54,290 nt of DNA from Syntrophaceae bacterium UBA6078 (GCA_002428735.1 DIXO01000068.1:1-54290), one strand, 5' to 3'; shown: positions 16,704 through 25,107, counted from the stretch's first letter. Numbers and translations are program-made. Notes: generated from the sequence alone by a model not told the origin.

Positions 16704-17510
16704 ATGACGTTGAATAACAGGGCGGGACACAGTGTCCTCCGGATTGAGGAAATCATCGAGAAACTGACAGGGCCGGGCGGATGCGCCTGGGACCGCCGGC
16801 AGAAGAAAGAGGATGTGGGGAAATACCTCCTGGACGAGGCATACGAGGTCATCGACGCCATCGATGAGGGCTCTCCGGACGCCTTGAAAGAGGAACTGGG
16901 CGATGTCCTTTTCCAGATACTCTTTCTCGCGAAGATGGCGGAGAAGAAGGGTGAATTTACCCTTTCGGATATCGTGGACGGCATATCGAACAAGATGATC
17001 CTCCGTCACCCCCACGTATTCGAAACAAGGCAGGATCTCCCTGTTGACGAGGTACGGGCGAACTGGCAACGCATCAAGAACCGTGAACGGGGGAAGGGGG
17101 ACGACGAGTCCTCACCCATCGATGCCGTGCCCCGCTCCATGCCCCTCCTCATGGCGGCGCGCACGATAACCAGCCGCGCCGCAGGAAAGGGATTCGACTG
17201 GGAGGAAACGGACGGAGTCGTGGAAAAGATCGAAGAAGAGCTGGCGGAGCTGAAGGAAGCCATTGCAGAGGGACGAAAGGACCGCATTGAAGGAGAAATC
17301 GGGGACCTTTTCCTCTCCCTTGTCAATCTGTGCCGCTTCGTTCAGGCAGACCCCGAGAAGGCCCTCCGCTCTTCCTTACGCAAGTTCTCCGCGAGGTTCT
17401 CGTTTATCGAGGAAAGCCTGAAACGGGAGGGACGCACTCCGCAGGACGCCGGCATGGAAGAGCTGGACGCGTTGTGGAACAGGGCAAAGGAAATGGAAAG
17501 GAACAGGTAG
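16704..17510 (+). CDS. mazG: Nucleoside triphosphate pyrophosphohydrolase
   Basis: 268 residues, close to E. coli MazG (263), with two tandem MazG domains. The N-terminal domain has LTGPGGCAWDRRQKKED and YEVIDAIDEG-ELGDVLFQILF; the C-terminal domain has GFDWEETDGVVEKIEEELAELKEAI and GEIGDLFLSLVNLCR. The ExxE...ExxD metal-binding pattern (EELGDVLFQ and EGEIGDLF) is present. MazG hydrolyses NTPs to NMP and pyrophosphate, cleaning noncanonical nucleotides and lowering (p)ppGpp in E. coli. It starts 4 nt after the deacetylase gene and is followed after 6 nt by a DUF2065 gene. Confidence 0.95.
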   Translation: MTLNNRAGHSVLRIEEIIEKLTGPGGCAWDRRQKKEDVGKYLLDEAYEVIDAIDEGSPDALKEELGDVLFQILFLAKMAEKKGEFTLSDIVDGISNKMILRHPHVFETRQDLPVDEVRANWQRIKNRERGKGDDESSPIDAVPRSMPLLMAARTITSRAAGKGFDWEETDGVVEKIEEELAELKEAIAEGRKDRIEGEIGDLFLSLVNLCRFVQADPEKALRSSLRKFSARFSFIEESLKREGRTPQDAGMEELDALWNRAKEMERNR

Positions 17511-17516
17511 CCCAGG

Positions 17517-17702
17517 ATGAAGCTTTTTCTCTGCGTCATTGGAATGGTTTTGATCATAGAAGGCCTCCCCTACTTCGCCTTCCCCGAAAAGATCAAATCG
17601 TATCTTATGAAGGTGTACGAAACCCCCGAGCACACCCTCCGGATCCTGGGCCTGGTATCGATCTTAGCCGGCCTCGGCCTCGTCTATCTTGGAAGACACT
17701 GA
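17517..17702 (+). CDS. Small DUF2065 (YjeT-like) membrane protein
   Basis: 61 residues. Two hydrophobic segments, about 3-20 (LFLCVIGMVLIIEGLPYF) and 44-59 (LGLVSILAGLGLVYLG), flank a polar loop. This is the DUF2065/YjeT pattern of a short two-TM inner-membrane protein, unknown in function and often next to hfl or housekeeping genes. It starts 6 nt after mazG, so it is probably the last gene of the hydantoinase-deacetylase-mazG transcript. Confidence 0.8.
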   Translation: MKLFLCVIGMVLIIEGLPYFAFPEKIKSYLMKVYETPEHTLRILGLVSILAGLGLVYLGRH

Positions 17703-17793
17703 CCCCCTGAACATGGATGATTCAACGCTACACACCGGACCCACTTTCCTGTTGACACTGCAGTCCTTTTCTGGTTAGTCCCCTCAATTCGCC

Positions 17794-18822
17794 ATGAGAA
17801 CGGAAGATTTTTATTATACCCTGCCGGAAGAGCTGATCGCCCAGAAGCCATGTGAACGGAGAGATCACGCGCGCATGATGGTGGTCGACCGGAACAGGGG
17901 CATCTTCGAATGTCGGCATTTTTATGAACTCCCTGAATTTCTGGAGAGGGACGACCTGCTGGTTGTCAACAATTCCCGCGTAATCCCGGCGAAGCTCACA
18001 GGGAAGAAAACCACGGGGGCTACCATCGAACTGCTCCTCCTCCGGGAACGAGACACACCCGAAACATGGGAAGTGCTCCTCAGGCCCGCCAAGCGGGTCA
18101 GGGTGGGGACCAGAATATCCTTTGACGGCCGTTCGTGGGCAGAGGCAGTGGAACGGATCTCGGACAAAAAATGGATCATCAGATTCCACCTGGGGATCGG
18201 CTTCGACACCTTTCTGGAGACATTCGGGGGAGCGCCTCTTCCCCCCTACATAAAAAGGGGAAAGGGGAAGACCCCGGACCCGGCAGATCTGCAGAGGTAC
18301 CAAACCATCTACGCGAAGAATCCCGGATCGGTGGCCGCCCCCACCGCCGGCCTTCACTTCTCCTCAGAGATCCTGGACGCGCTGAGGAACCGGAAAATCG
18401 GCATCGCGGAGGTAACGCTGCACGTGGGATACGGTACCTTCCTCCCCATTGAGACGAGACATGTGGAGGATCACGCAATGGAGAGCGAGTCTTTTCAGAT
18501 AAGCGCGGAGGCTGCCGAACAGATCAACAGCGCCCGGAGTGTCGTGGCCGTGGGGACAACGTCCATACGGACCCTGGAATCGGCCGCCGACGCGGAGGGG
18601 AAGGTGCGCGCGGGAAAAGGGGAAACCTCCCTTTTTATATACCCGGGGTATCGCTTCAAGGCGGTGGACCGGGTATTGACGAACTTTCATCTGCCGGCCT
18701 CATCCCTCTTTCTTCTCGTCTGCGCCTTCGCGGGAAGCGATCTTATGCGCAGGGCCTACGAAAAGGCCGTAGAGGAGAGATTCCGATTCTACAGCTATGG
18801 CGATTGCATGCTCATACTGTGA
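17794..18822 (+). CDS. queA: S-adenosylmethionine:tRNA ribosyltransferase-isomerase
   Basis: Transfers and isomerises the ribosyl moiety of SAM to preQ1-tRNA to give epoxyqueuosine, in queuosine modification of tRNA wobble G34. 342 residues, the usual length. Motifs are clear: FYYTLPEELIAQKPCERRDHARMM at the start, LLVVNNSRVIPAKLTG, GGAPLPPYIKR, YQTIYAKNPGSVAAPTAGLHF, LHVGYGTFLPIE and TNFHLPASSLFLLV. Tgt follows 166 nt downstream. A weak TTGACA at 17752-17757 may mark its promoter, although the -10 is poor. Confidence 0.96.
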   Translation: MRTEDFYYTLPEELIAQKPCERRDHARMMVVDRNRGIFECRHFYELPEFLERDDLLVVNNSRVIPAKLTGKKTTGATIELLLLRERDTPETWEVLLRPAKRVRVGTRISFDGRSWAEAVERISDKKWIIRFHLGIGFDTFLETFGGAPLPPYIKRGKGKTPDPADLQRYQTIYAKNPGSVAAPTAGLHFSSEILDALRNRKIGIAEVTLHVGYGTFLPIETRHVEDHAMESESFQISAEAAEQINSARSVVAVGTTSIRTLESAADAEGKVRAGKGETSLFIYPGYRFKAVDRVLTNFHLPASSLFLLVCAFAGSDLMRRAYEKAVEERFRFYSYGDCMLIL

Positions 18823-18979
18823 ATGCGGGGTTCAAGGGATCGAGGGAAAGGTGTATTGGGCAATACTAAAAAGACAGAGCCGAAAGAGGAAGAATGGTAA
18901 AGACGCCGATAAAGTCTTTAAAGAACAACTCCTTGAATCCTTTACTCCAACTGAATTGGAGAAGAACCTTAATTCTTAA
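18797..18979 (+). other. AT-richer spacer with a possible 60-codon ORF between queA and tgt
   Basis: The frame overlaps the queA end by 26 nt and closes with a protein-like tail (GKDADKVFKEQLLESF), but it lacks a clear ribosome site and matches nothing I know. Two inverted repeats lie inside: TAAAGAC (18898-18904)/GTCTTTA (18914-18920) and CTCCAA (18945-18950)/TTGGAG (18956-18961). It may be a decayed gene or a structured spacer; a functional protein is unlikely. Confidence 0.25.
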
Positions 18980-18988
18980 TTAAAAATC

Positions 18989-20176
18989 ATGAAACAGATC
19001 GAGGGCATGGACATAGAAGACAGGCTCCAAAAACAGGAATCCCGGGCTGACGGATTCGCCTTTGCGCTCCTCCACAGGGATCGAGGATCGGAGGCGCGTC
19101 TGGGGAGAATCACCACCCCTCACGGTGAGGTGGATACCCCTGTCTTCATGCCCGTGGGGACGCAGGGAACGGTCAAATCTCTCACGCCGGAGCGGGTTGC
19201 CGGCCTGGGGGCGCAGATGATCCTGGGGAACACCTACCACCTCTACCTGAGGCCGGGACACGAACTGGTAAAAAAGATGGGAGGGCTGCACCGGTTCATG
19301 AACTGGAACGGGCCCATCCTGACGGACAGCGGCGGATTCCAGATTTACAGCTTGGGATCATTGCGGAAGATAACAGAGGAGGGTGCGTCCTTTCAATCCC
19401 ACATAGACGGCTCCCGCCATTTCATAAGCCCCGAGATATGCGTGGAGATACAGCGCGCCCTGGGATCGGACATCATGATGTGCCTTGACGAATGCGTTCC
19501 CTATCCCGCCGCGTTTGCCTACGCGGAAGAATCCCTCAATATGACGCTGCGGTGGGCTCGAAGATGCAAGGATGCCGGAGCGGACGACGGACAGGCCTTG
19601 TTCGGCATATCACAGGGGGGGGAATACGGCACCCTGCGCAGGAGGGGAATTGAAGAGCTGATAGCCATCGGATTTGACGGATACGCCCTCGGGGGGGTGA
19701 GCGTCGGAGAACCCAAGGAGATCATGCGCGAGATAACCGCCACCTGCGCCCCCCTCTTCCCCGCGGAAAAACCCCGATACCTCATGGGGGTGGGACTCCC
19801 CGAGGACATCGTGGAATCGGTCTATCACGGAATCGACATGTTCGACTGCGTGATCCCCACACGAAACGCGCGCAACGGAATGCTGTTTACAAGCAGCGGA
19901 AAAGTTGTTATAAGGAACGCTCGTTACCGAGAGGACAACGGCCCTGCTGACGATGCATGCGATTGCTACACCTGCAGGAACTACTCGCGGGCCTATCTCA
20001 GACACCTGTTTATCGCCGGGGAAATCCTGGCGATTGTTTTGAATACCATACACAATATCAGATATTTCATGAATCTGATGCGAGAGATCAGAGAAGCGAT
20101 ACGAAACGACAGTTACGAGACATTCAGAACGACATTCATGTCCGGGCTGGCAAACGGAGAGCCTGAAATCAATTAA
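18989..20176 (+). CDS. tgt: tRNA-guanine transglycosylase (queuine/preQ1 tRNA-ribosyltransferase)
   Basis: Exchanges G34 of GUN-anticodon tRNAs for preQ1. 395 residues, slightly longer than usual at the N-terminus; an in-frame Met at residue 7 or a later start is possible. It carries TPVFMPVGTQGTVKSLTP, ILGNTYHLYLRPG, catalytic D113 in LTDSGGFQ, DECVPYP, GISQGG, YLMGVGLPEDI, the nucleophile region MFDCVIPTRNARNG and the zinc site CDCYTCRNYSRAYLRH. It acts just before QueA in the pathway and begins the tgt-yajC-secD-secF block common in proteobacteria. Confidence 0.96.
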   Translation: MKQIEGMDIEDRLQKQESRADGFAFALLHRDRGSEARLGRITTPHGEVDTPVFMPVGTQGTVKSLTPERVAGLGAQMILGNTYHLYLRPGHELVKKMGGLHRFMNWNGPILTDSGGFQIYSLGSLRKITEEGASFQSHIDGSRHFISPEICVEIQRALGSDIMMCLDECVPYPAAFAYAEESLNMTLRWARRCKDAGADDGQALFGISQGGEYGTLRRRGIEELIAIGFDGYALGGVSVGEPKEIMREITATCAPLFPAEKPRYLMGVGLPEDIVESVYHGIDMFDCVIPTRNARNGMLFTSSGKVVIRNARYREDNGPADDACDCYTCRNYSRAYLRHLFIAGEILAIVLNTIHNIRYFMNLMREIREAIRNDSYETFRTTFMSGLANGEPEIN

Positions 20177-20200
20177 ACATTTCAAGGAGGAACAGACACC

Positions 20201-20527
20201 ATGATCGGCACAGCATATGCGATGGGAGCAGGCGGAGGCGGCGGAGCGGTCCCCGGGGGCGACATGAATTTTATCTTTGTCATGGTTGCCATCTTCGCGA
20301 TCTTTTATTTTCTTCTCATCAGACCGCAGCAGAAAAAACAGAAAGAAACGAAGGCGATGCTGGCAAACCTGGCCCATGGAGATACCGTCGTCACCGCCGG
20401 CGGGATTCACGGCAAGATTACCGCCATTACCGATCAGGTCGTGACACTGGAAATAGCCGACAAGGTCAAGATAAAGGTTTCACGGGGTCACATCATCGGC
20501 GTTACGCAGAAGGCAACCCAGCAGTAG
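20201..20527 (+). CDS. yajC: Preprotein translocase accessory subunit YajC
   Basis: 108 residues with a glycine-rich N-terminus, one transmembrane helix at about 24-42 (FIFVMVAIFAIFYFLLIRP) and the cytoplasmic signature RPQQKKQKE...MLANLAHGDTVVTAGGIHGKI. YajC binds SecDF and AcrB in E. coli. AGGAGG lies about 10 nt upstream of the ATG. It sits between tgt and secD with short gaps, clearly co-transcribed. Confidence 0.95.
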   Translation: MIGTAYAMGAGGGGGAVPGGDMNFIFVMVAIFAIFYFLLIRPQQKKQKETKAMLANLAHGDTVVTAGGIHGKITAITDQVVTLEIADKVKIKVSRGHIIGVTQKATQQ

Positions 20528-20548
20528 GAACGAGCGAGAGGAACTCAC

Positions 20549-22147
20549 ATGTCGGGGAAAAATATCAAGGCCCGGGTCATCGTCACCCTTGTTATCGTCG
20601 CAGCGGCTTTTTTCTTCCTTATGCCTTCCATAACGCAGAATCTCCCCTCCGTCTGGAAGGAGAACACGGACAAGATTCATCTGGGGCTCGATCTCCAGGG
20701 GGGGATGCATCTCGTCCTGGAGGTGGAAACCCGGAAGGCGGTTGAGAGCTCCATGGAACGGATCGCGAACGATCTGAAAGAAGTCCTCATGGAGGAACGG
20801 GTCCGTTTCAAACAGCTGGAACGCGAGGGGGGGATATTCACGACCCTTGAGCTGTCCGACAGAGAGCAGCGGGCGGTGCTGGAAAAGGTATTGAAGAACA
20901 CGTTTCCCAACCTCGCCATCAAATCCTCGGAGATAAGCGACGGGAGAGAAAAAATCTGGCTGGAGCTCAAGGATGAACAGGTTCAGTCGATTGAAAAATT
21001 CGCCCTGGAGCAGAGTCTCGAAACCATCCGGAACCGGGTGGATGAATTCGGCGTCACCGAACCGGAGATCATCCCCCAGGGGAGAGACCGCATCCTGATC
21101 CAGCTTCCGGGCATCAAGGACCCGCAGCGGGCGATCAACCTGATCGGGAAAACGGCCCTCCTCGAGTTCAAGCTCCTGGACGAGGAACACAGCCTCGATG
21201 AGGCCATCGGGGGAAAGGTTCCCGCGGGAAGTATCATTGCTTACGGATACAAAGTGGACAGCGCAACCGGGCGGAGGACCAGGATTCCCTACCTCCTCAA
21301 GAGCAAGACCCTCCTGACGGGCGAATCGCTTGAGGATGCCAAGGTGTCTATCAGCGACCGGTTCGGCGAGCCCTATGTTTCCATCAAATTCGATTCCCAG
21401 GGGGCCAGGGATTTTGAACGGATAACGGCCCAGAACGTCAAGAAACGCCTGGCCATCGTCCTGGACGGCGTGGTCCATTCCGCCCCCGTCATACAGGAAC
21501 GGATTCCCGGGGGGAACGCCCAGATCACCGGAAGCTTTACCATGGAAGAAGCGCGCGACCTGGCCATCGTTCTGAGAGCGGGAGCCCTGCCCGCCCCCGT
21601 GAAGATTCTGGAACAGAGGACCGTGGGTCCGTCCCTCGGGCAGGATTCCATCGACAAGGGAATCCTCTCCATCATCGTGGGGAGTATCCTGGTGATCCTG
21701 TTCATGGTCTTGTACTACAATCTTTCCGGAATTGTTGCCGATTTAGTCCTCGTTCTTAACATTGTTCTGATCATGGGCGCCCTTGCCGCCTTCAGGGCAA
21801 CCCTCACACTCCCCGGAATCGCGGGCATCGTCCTCACCATCGGCATGGCGGTGGACGCCAATGTCCTCATATTCGAGAGAATCCGGGAAGAGATGCGACT
21901 GGGCAAATCTCCCCGGGCGTCCGTCGAGGGAGGGTACTCGAAGGCATTGAGCACCATCGTTGACGCGAACGTGACGACCCTGATCGCCGCCCTGGTTCTC
22001 TTCCAGTTCGGCACGGGGCCGGTGAAGGGATTCGCCGTCACTCTCAGCATCGGCATCGTATGCAGCATGTTCACAGCCATCTTTGTGGCGAGAATCATCT
22101 ACGACTATTTTGTGTGGCAACGAAATATCAAGAGAATAAGCATTTAA
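20549..22147 (+). CDS. secD: Protein translocase subunit SecD
   Basis: 532 residues. TM1 near residues 9-27, then a large periplasmic part (LGLDLQGGMHLVLEVET; RNRVDEFGVTEPEIIPQGRDRILIQLPGI) and five C-terminal helices (IVGSILVILFMVLYYNLSG, LPGIAGIVLTIGMAVDANVLIFERIREE). The conserved D in MAVDANVLIFER is present and is linked to proton-driven pulling of exported proteins on the periplasmic side. SecF follows after 36 nt; a separate secF is the standard arrangement. Confidence 0.97.
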   Translation: MSGKNIKARVIVTLVIVAAAFFFLMPSITQNLPSVWKENTDKIHLGLDLQGGMHLVLEVETRKAVESSMERIANDLKEVLMEERVRFKQLEREGGIFTTLELSDREQRAVLEKVLKNTFPNLAIKSSEISDGREKIWLELKDEQVQSIEKFALEQSLETIRNRVDEFGVTEPEIIPQGRDRILIQLPGIKDPQRAINLIGKTALLEFKLLDEEHSLDEAIGGKVPAGSIIAYGYKVDSATGRRTRIPYLLKSKTLLTGESLEDAKVSISDRFGEPYVSIKFDSQGARDFERITAQNVKKRLAIVLDGVVHSAPVIQERIPGGNAQITGSFTMEEARDLAIVLRAGALPAPVKILEQRTVGPSLGQDSIDKGILSIIVGSILVILFMVLYYNLSGIVADLVLVLNIVLIMGALAAFRATLTLPGIAGIVLTIGMAVDANVLIFERIREEMRLGKSPRASVEGGYSKALSTIVDANVTTLIAALVLFQFGTGPVKGFAVTLSIGIVCSMFTAIFVARIIYDYFVWQRNIKRISI

Positions 22148-22183
22148 TTATAAAGGATAATCCTGACTGGAACGGAGATAGGA

Positions 22184-23104
22184 ATGGAAATTATACGGCC
22201 CGGAATCAATATCGACCTTGTGGGGAAGATGCGGATAGCCTGTGGGGCTTCACTCGTGGTGATCATTATCAGCGTTCTGTCCCTGGTGTTTCATGGCGGC
22301 CCCAAACTGGGGATCGATTTCGCCGGGGGAACACAGATACAGGTGAAGTTTTCCCAAGAGACAACCGCCGATGGGATACGGGATTCCCTGCGGAACATGG
22401 GCCTCGGCAACAACATCATCCAGCGCTTCGGGTACAAAGACAACAACGAGTTTTTGATCAACACAGAGAAAGCCAGCTCCGAACTTGAAGGGTTGTCGGA
22501 CAAGATAACCGAGGCCCTGGGGGCAACATACGGAAAGGAAAACGTTGATATACGGCGCGTCGAGATGGTCGGCCCGAAGGTGGGCAAGGACCTGAGGCAG
22601 AAGGGATTGCTTGCCATGCTGTACGCAGTGATCGGAATACTGATCTACGTCACGTGGCGGTTCGAACTGCGCTATGCCGTGGGCGCGATTGTAGCCCTTA
22701 TCCACGACGTTATCATCACGGTGGGAGTTTTTTCCCTCCTGGGAAAGGAGTTCACCCTTCCCATTATCGCGGCCCTCCTGACGATCATAGGGTATTCTCT
22801 CAATGACACCATCGTCATATACGACAGGATCCGTGAGAACATCAAGGGGGCGCGGAAACAGCCTCTGAAAGAGCTCGTCAATGCAAGCATCAATCAGGTC
22901 CTCAGCAGGACGGTCCTCACATCGGTTACGACACTGCTGGTTGTGCTCGCCCTGTTTTTCCTGGGGGGAGCGGTGATCCATGACTTCGCCTTCGCCCTGC
23001 TGGTGGGAATAGTGGTCGGCACCTATTCTTCCATATTCGTGGCCAGTCCCACGGTCCTGGCCTGGGAGACCATCAGCCCTTCAAAGGAAAAGAGGAAAGA
23101 GTAA
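22184..23104 (+). CDS. secF: Protein translocase subunit SecF
   Basis: 306 residues with six predicted helices. It has the SecF signature LGIDFAGGTQIQVKF, then KGLLAMLYAVIGILIYVTWRFELRYAVGAIVALIHDV and IIGYSLNDTIVIYDRIRENIK, where N and D are the conserved proton-pathway residues. It partners SecD and YajC in the SecYEG-SecDF holotranslocon. The next gene starts within 2 nt of its stop. Confidence 0.97.
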   Translation: MEIIRPGINIDLVGKMRIACGASLVVIIISVLSLVFHGGPKLGIDFAGGTQIQVKFSQETTADGIRDSLRNMGLGNNIIQRFGYKDNNEFLINTEKASSELEGLSDKITEALGATYGKENVDIRRVEMVGPKVGKDLRQKGLLAMLYAVIGILIYVTWRFELRYAVGAIVALIHDVIITVGVFSLLGKEFTLPIIAALLTIIGYSLNDTIVIYDRIRENIKGARKQPLKELVNASINQVLSRTVLTSVTTLLVVLALFFLGGAVIHDFAFALLVGIVVGTYSSIFVASPTVLAWETISPSKEKRKE

Positions 23105-23105
23105 G

Positions 23106-23618
23106 TTGCCCCTCCTTGAAGCAGCCGGGTTTACGGTTTTTGTTGTCATACTGTTGGTTGGGGTCTTCTCCATCATCTTCGGCTTTCCGGGAACCTTCCT
23201 GATCCTTGGGGATGTGGTTGTCTATGCCCTGGCAACCGGATTCGAGAAGATCGGCTGTAAGATCATCATCGCCCTTGTCTGTATTTCACTCCTCGCCGAG
23301 GCCACTGATTTCTTTACCGGTGTCGTTGGCGCCAGACGGTATGGTTCTTCAAAATCAGGGGTGGTTCTGTCCATCATCGGCGGAATTGTGGGAGCCATCC
23401 TGATGATTCCGATCCTCATGGGTCTGGGCGCCATCATCGGGGCCTTTCTGGGCGGCTTTGCCGGGGCCTTCCTGGGAGAGTATCTGGAACAACGAAAGTT
23501 CAAACCGGCCATCAGGGCGGGTTACGGGGCGTTCATAGGACGGCTTGCGGGGGTATTTCTGAAAGGATCTCTCGCAATTGTCATGGTTGTTATAACCATG
23601 TCCGCGATCTACTTCTGA
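23106..23618 (+). CDS. DUF456 family membrane protein
   Basis: 170 residues from a TTG codon directly behind secF. Strongly hydrophobic with about four helices and two glycine-rich segments (IGGIVGAILMIPILMGLGAIIGAFLGGFAGAFLGEYLE and a C-terminal helix), and the family motif FPGTFLILGDVVVYAL. DUF456 proteins are inner-membrane proteins of unknown function. A GAGG lies about 12 nt upstream in the end of secF, so translational coupling is likely. The TTG start is the only reasonable one that keeps the first helix. Confidence 0.8.
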   Translation: MPLLEAAGFTVFVVILLVGVFSIIFGFPGTFLILGDVVVYALATGFEKIGCKIIIALVCISLLAEATDFFTGVVGARRYGSSKSGVVLSIIGGIVGAILMIPILMGLGAIIGAFLGGFAGAFLGEYLEQRKFKPAIRAGYGAFIGRLAGVFLKGSLAIVMVVITMSAIYF

Positions 23619-23670
23619 AGATCTACGGGAGACCGGACCACGAGGAAAGCGGGCCGGAGCAGAGACTGCT

Positions 23671-24285
23671 ATGGGAAAAAGCAAAAAGAATGTCATCAGG
23701 GAATACGCGGAAGCGATCATCATTGCCATACTCATCGCCCTGTTCATCAGGACCTTTGTAGTTCAGGCCTTTAAAATCCCCTCGGGCTCGATGAAACCAA
23801 CGCTCCTGGTGGGAGACCACCTCCTGGTCAGCAAATTCATTTACGGAGTAAAAATTCCTTTTCTGCGGAAGACCCTCGTTCCCGTCAATAATCCGGAACG
23901 GGGGGATATTGTGGTGTTCATATACCCCGTCGACCGGTCGAAGGATTTCATCAAACGGGTGGTCGGCGTGGCCGGAGACAGGATAGAAATAAAAAATAAA
24001 AGAATATACATAAACGGTACCCCCTCCAACGATGGCCACGGCGTGCACACGGACAGCCTCATCTTTCCGGCTGCCCTCCAGCCGCGCGACAATTTCGGGC
24101 CTGTCACGGTCCCGTCCGGACACATATTCGTCATGGGGGACAACAGAGATGAAAGCTACGACAGCAGATTCTGGGGATTCGTAGACCTGCGGGACGTTCT
24201 GGGCAAAGCTTTCATCATATACTGGTCCTGGGATAAGGAAAACAGGGATGTGCGGTGGAAAAGGATGGGGCGTATCCTTCGCTGA
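23671..24285 (+). CDS. lepB: Signal peptidase I
   Basis: 204 residues. A single N-terminal membrane anchor (about 13-32) is followed by box B with catalytic S40 (KIPSGSMKPTLLVGDHLLVSKF), catalytic K95 in KDFIKRVVGVAGD and box E (VMGDNRDESYDSRFWGFV). It cleaves signal peptides of Sec substrates, which fits its place behind secDF. It starts 52 nt after the DUF456 gene. The transcript probably ends before the pyr promoter at 24292. Confidence 0.96.
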   Translation: MGKSKKNVIREYAEAIIIAILIALFIRTFVVQAFKIPSGSMKPTLLVGDHLLVSKFIYGVKIPFLRKTLVPVNNPERGDIVVFIYPVDRSKDFIKRVVGVAGDRIEIKNKRIYINGTPSNDGHGVHTDSLIFPAALQPRDNFGPVTVPSGHIFVMGDNRDESYDSRFWGFVDLRDVLGKAFIIYWSWDKENRDVRWKRMGRILR

Positions 24286-24291
24286 AACACC

Positions 24292-24320
24292 TTGACACAA
24301 AACGCGAATACTGATAGATA
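24292..24320 (+). promoter_or_regulatory. Sigma70 promoter of the pyr operon
   Basis: TTGACA (24292-24297), 17-nt spacer, TAGATA (24315-24320). Start near 24327, about 190 nt before pyrR, so the mRNA has a long leader with its own terminator. Confidence 0.7.
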
Positions 24321-24364
24321 GGCAAACCGAATATACGGGCGAATCACCGTAAAAAAGGGTTCCT

Positions 24365-24490
24365 ATGCGTGTGGAAAACAAATATATCAAAACAGTGGTT
24401 CAAGGGCCTTCTCATTTTTGTGGGAAGGCCTTTTTTATGGGCGTACTCTTTCGGCGCATACTATCGTCAAGAGGGCCCGGCCCGTCGTAA
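24365..24490 (+). CDS. Putative 41-residue leader peptide spanning the pyr attenuator
   Basis: ATG at 24365 with AGGG five nt upstream; the frame runs through the intrinsic terminator and stops at TAA 24488-24490, 28 nt before pyrR. It starts MRVENKYIKT and ends RGPGPS. Its geometry is that of the E. coli pyrBI leader peptide (44 residues), which also reads through its attenuator so that a ribosome close behind RNA polymerase can prevent the hairpin. The amino acid sequence is not similar and carries no diagnostic codon run. Translation is inferred, not shown. Confidence 0.5.
   Translation: MRVENKYIKTVVQGPSHFCGKAFFMGVLFRRILSSRGPGPS
24402..24436 (+). terminator. Intrinsic terminator in the pyr leader (attenuator)
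   Basis: Arms 24402-24414 and 24421-24433 form a 13-bp stem including two G-U pairs, with a U-rich 6-nt loop and a six-T tail (24431-24436). It lies between the promoter and pyrR, so full transcription needs readthrough. No PyrR-binding loop of the Bacillus type was found by eye. Confidence 0.8.
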
Positions 24491-24518
24491 CTGTCCGAAG
24501 CCTTAAGGAACAGCACCC

Positions 24519-25055
24519 ATGAAAAAAAATACGGTCGTAATGGATGCGGAGAGCGTTGACCGATCCCTGACACGGATGGCCCATGAAATACTGGAACGAA
24601 ACAGGGGAACCGACAACCTGATTATCATCGGCATACGCAAGGGGGGAGTGCCACTGGCAGAGAGGCTCACTGAAAAGATTTCAGCCATTGAAGGGACCGA
24701 AATCATGTCGGGGACGCTCGACATAACGCTCTACCGGGACGATGTATTGACCACGGGGATTCGGCCGCCGATCGAAAAGACGTATATCCCCTTCCCCCTC
24801 GACAAAAAGAGGGTCGTTCTGGTGGATGATGTCCTCTTCACGGGACGGACGATCCGGGCAGCCATGGACGCGCTCATGGACTTCGGAAGGCCGGCAATCA
24901 TACAGCTGGCCGTTCTTATCGACAGGGGGCACAGGGAACTTCCCATCAGGGCCGACTTCATCGGGGAGACTCTCCCCTCGTCCCTCTGGGAGAATGTGAG
25001 AGTCACCGTTACGGATGACAGGAGCGCCGACGAGGTTGTCATTGAAGAGGGGTGA
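24519..25055 (+). CDS. pyrR: Bifunctional pyr operon regulator / uracil phosphoribosyltransferase
   Basis: 178 residues, typical PyrR length. The PRPP-binding motif is RVVLVDDVLFTGRTIRAAMD, with PVPF-type dimer features replaced by IIGIRKGGVPLAERL, and LDITLYRDD plus LAVLIDRGHRELPI are characteristic of PyrR. PyrR binds leader RNA in Gram-positives and has uracil phosphoribosyltransferase activity. AAGGAA precedes the ATG. Being first gene behind an attenuator fits a regulatory role, but direct RNA binding here is unproven. Confidence 0.93.
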   Translation: MKKNTVVMDAESVDRSLTRMAHEILERNRGTDNLIIIGIRKGGVPLAERLTEKISAIEGTEIMSGTLDITLYRDDVLTTGIRPPIEKTYIPFPLDKKRVVLVDDVLFTGRTIRAAMDALMDFGRPAIIQLAVLIDRGHRELPIRADFIGETLPSSLWENVRVTVTDDRSADEVVIEEG

Positions 25056-25107
25056 CAGGACCGCACCTGACGGAACAGGCAGAGAACGGGCCGCACGGGA
25101 AGACACC

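Noticed and set aside
15278..16993. Long open frame (571 codons) antisense to the HDAC-like and mazG genes
   Set aside because: It lies opposite two well-supported genes, has no recognisable domain and has the skewed composition expected of an antisense frame in GC-rich DNA.
24327..24401. Bacillus-type PyrR-binding loop in the pyr leader
   Set aside because: No stretch resembles the conserved binding loop; the only hairpin before the terminator is a 5-bp TACGG/CCGTA stem.
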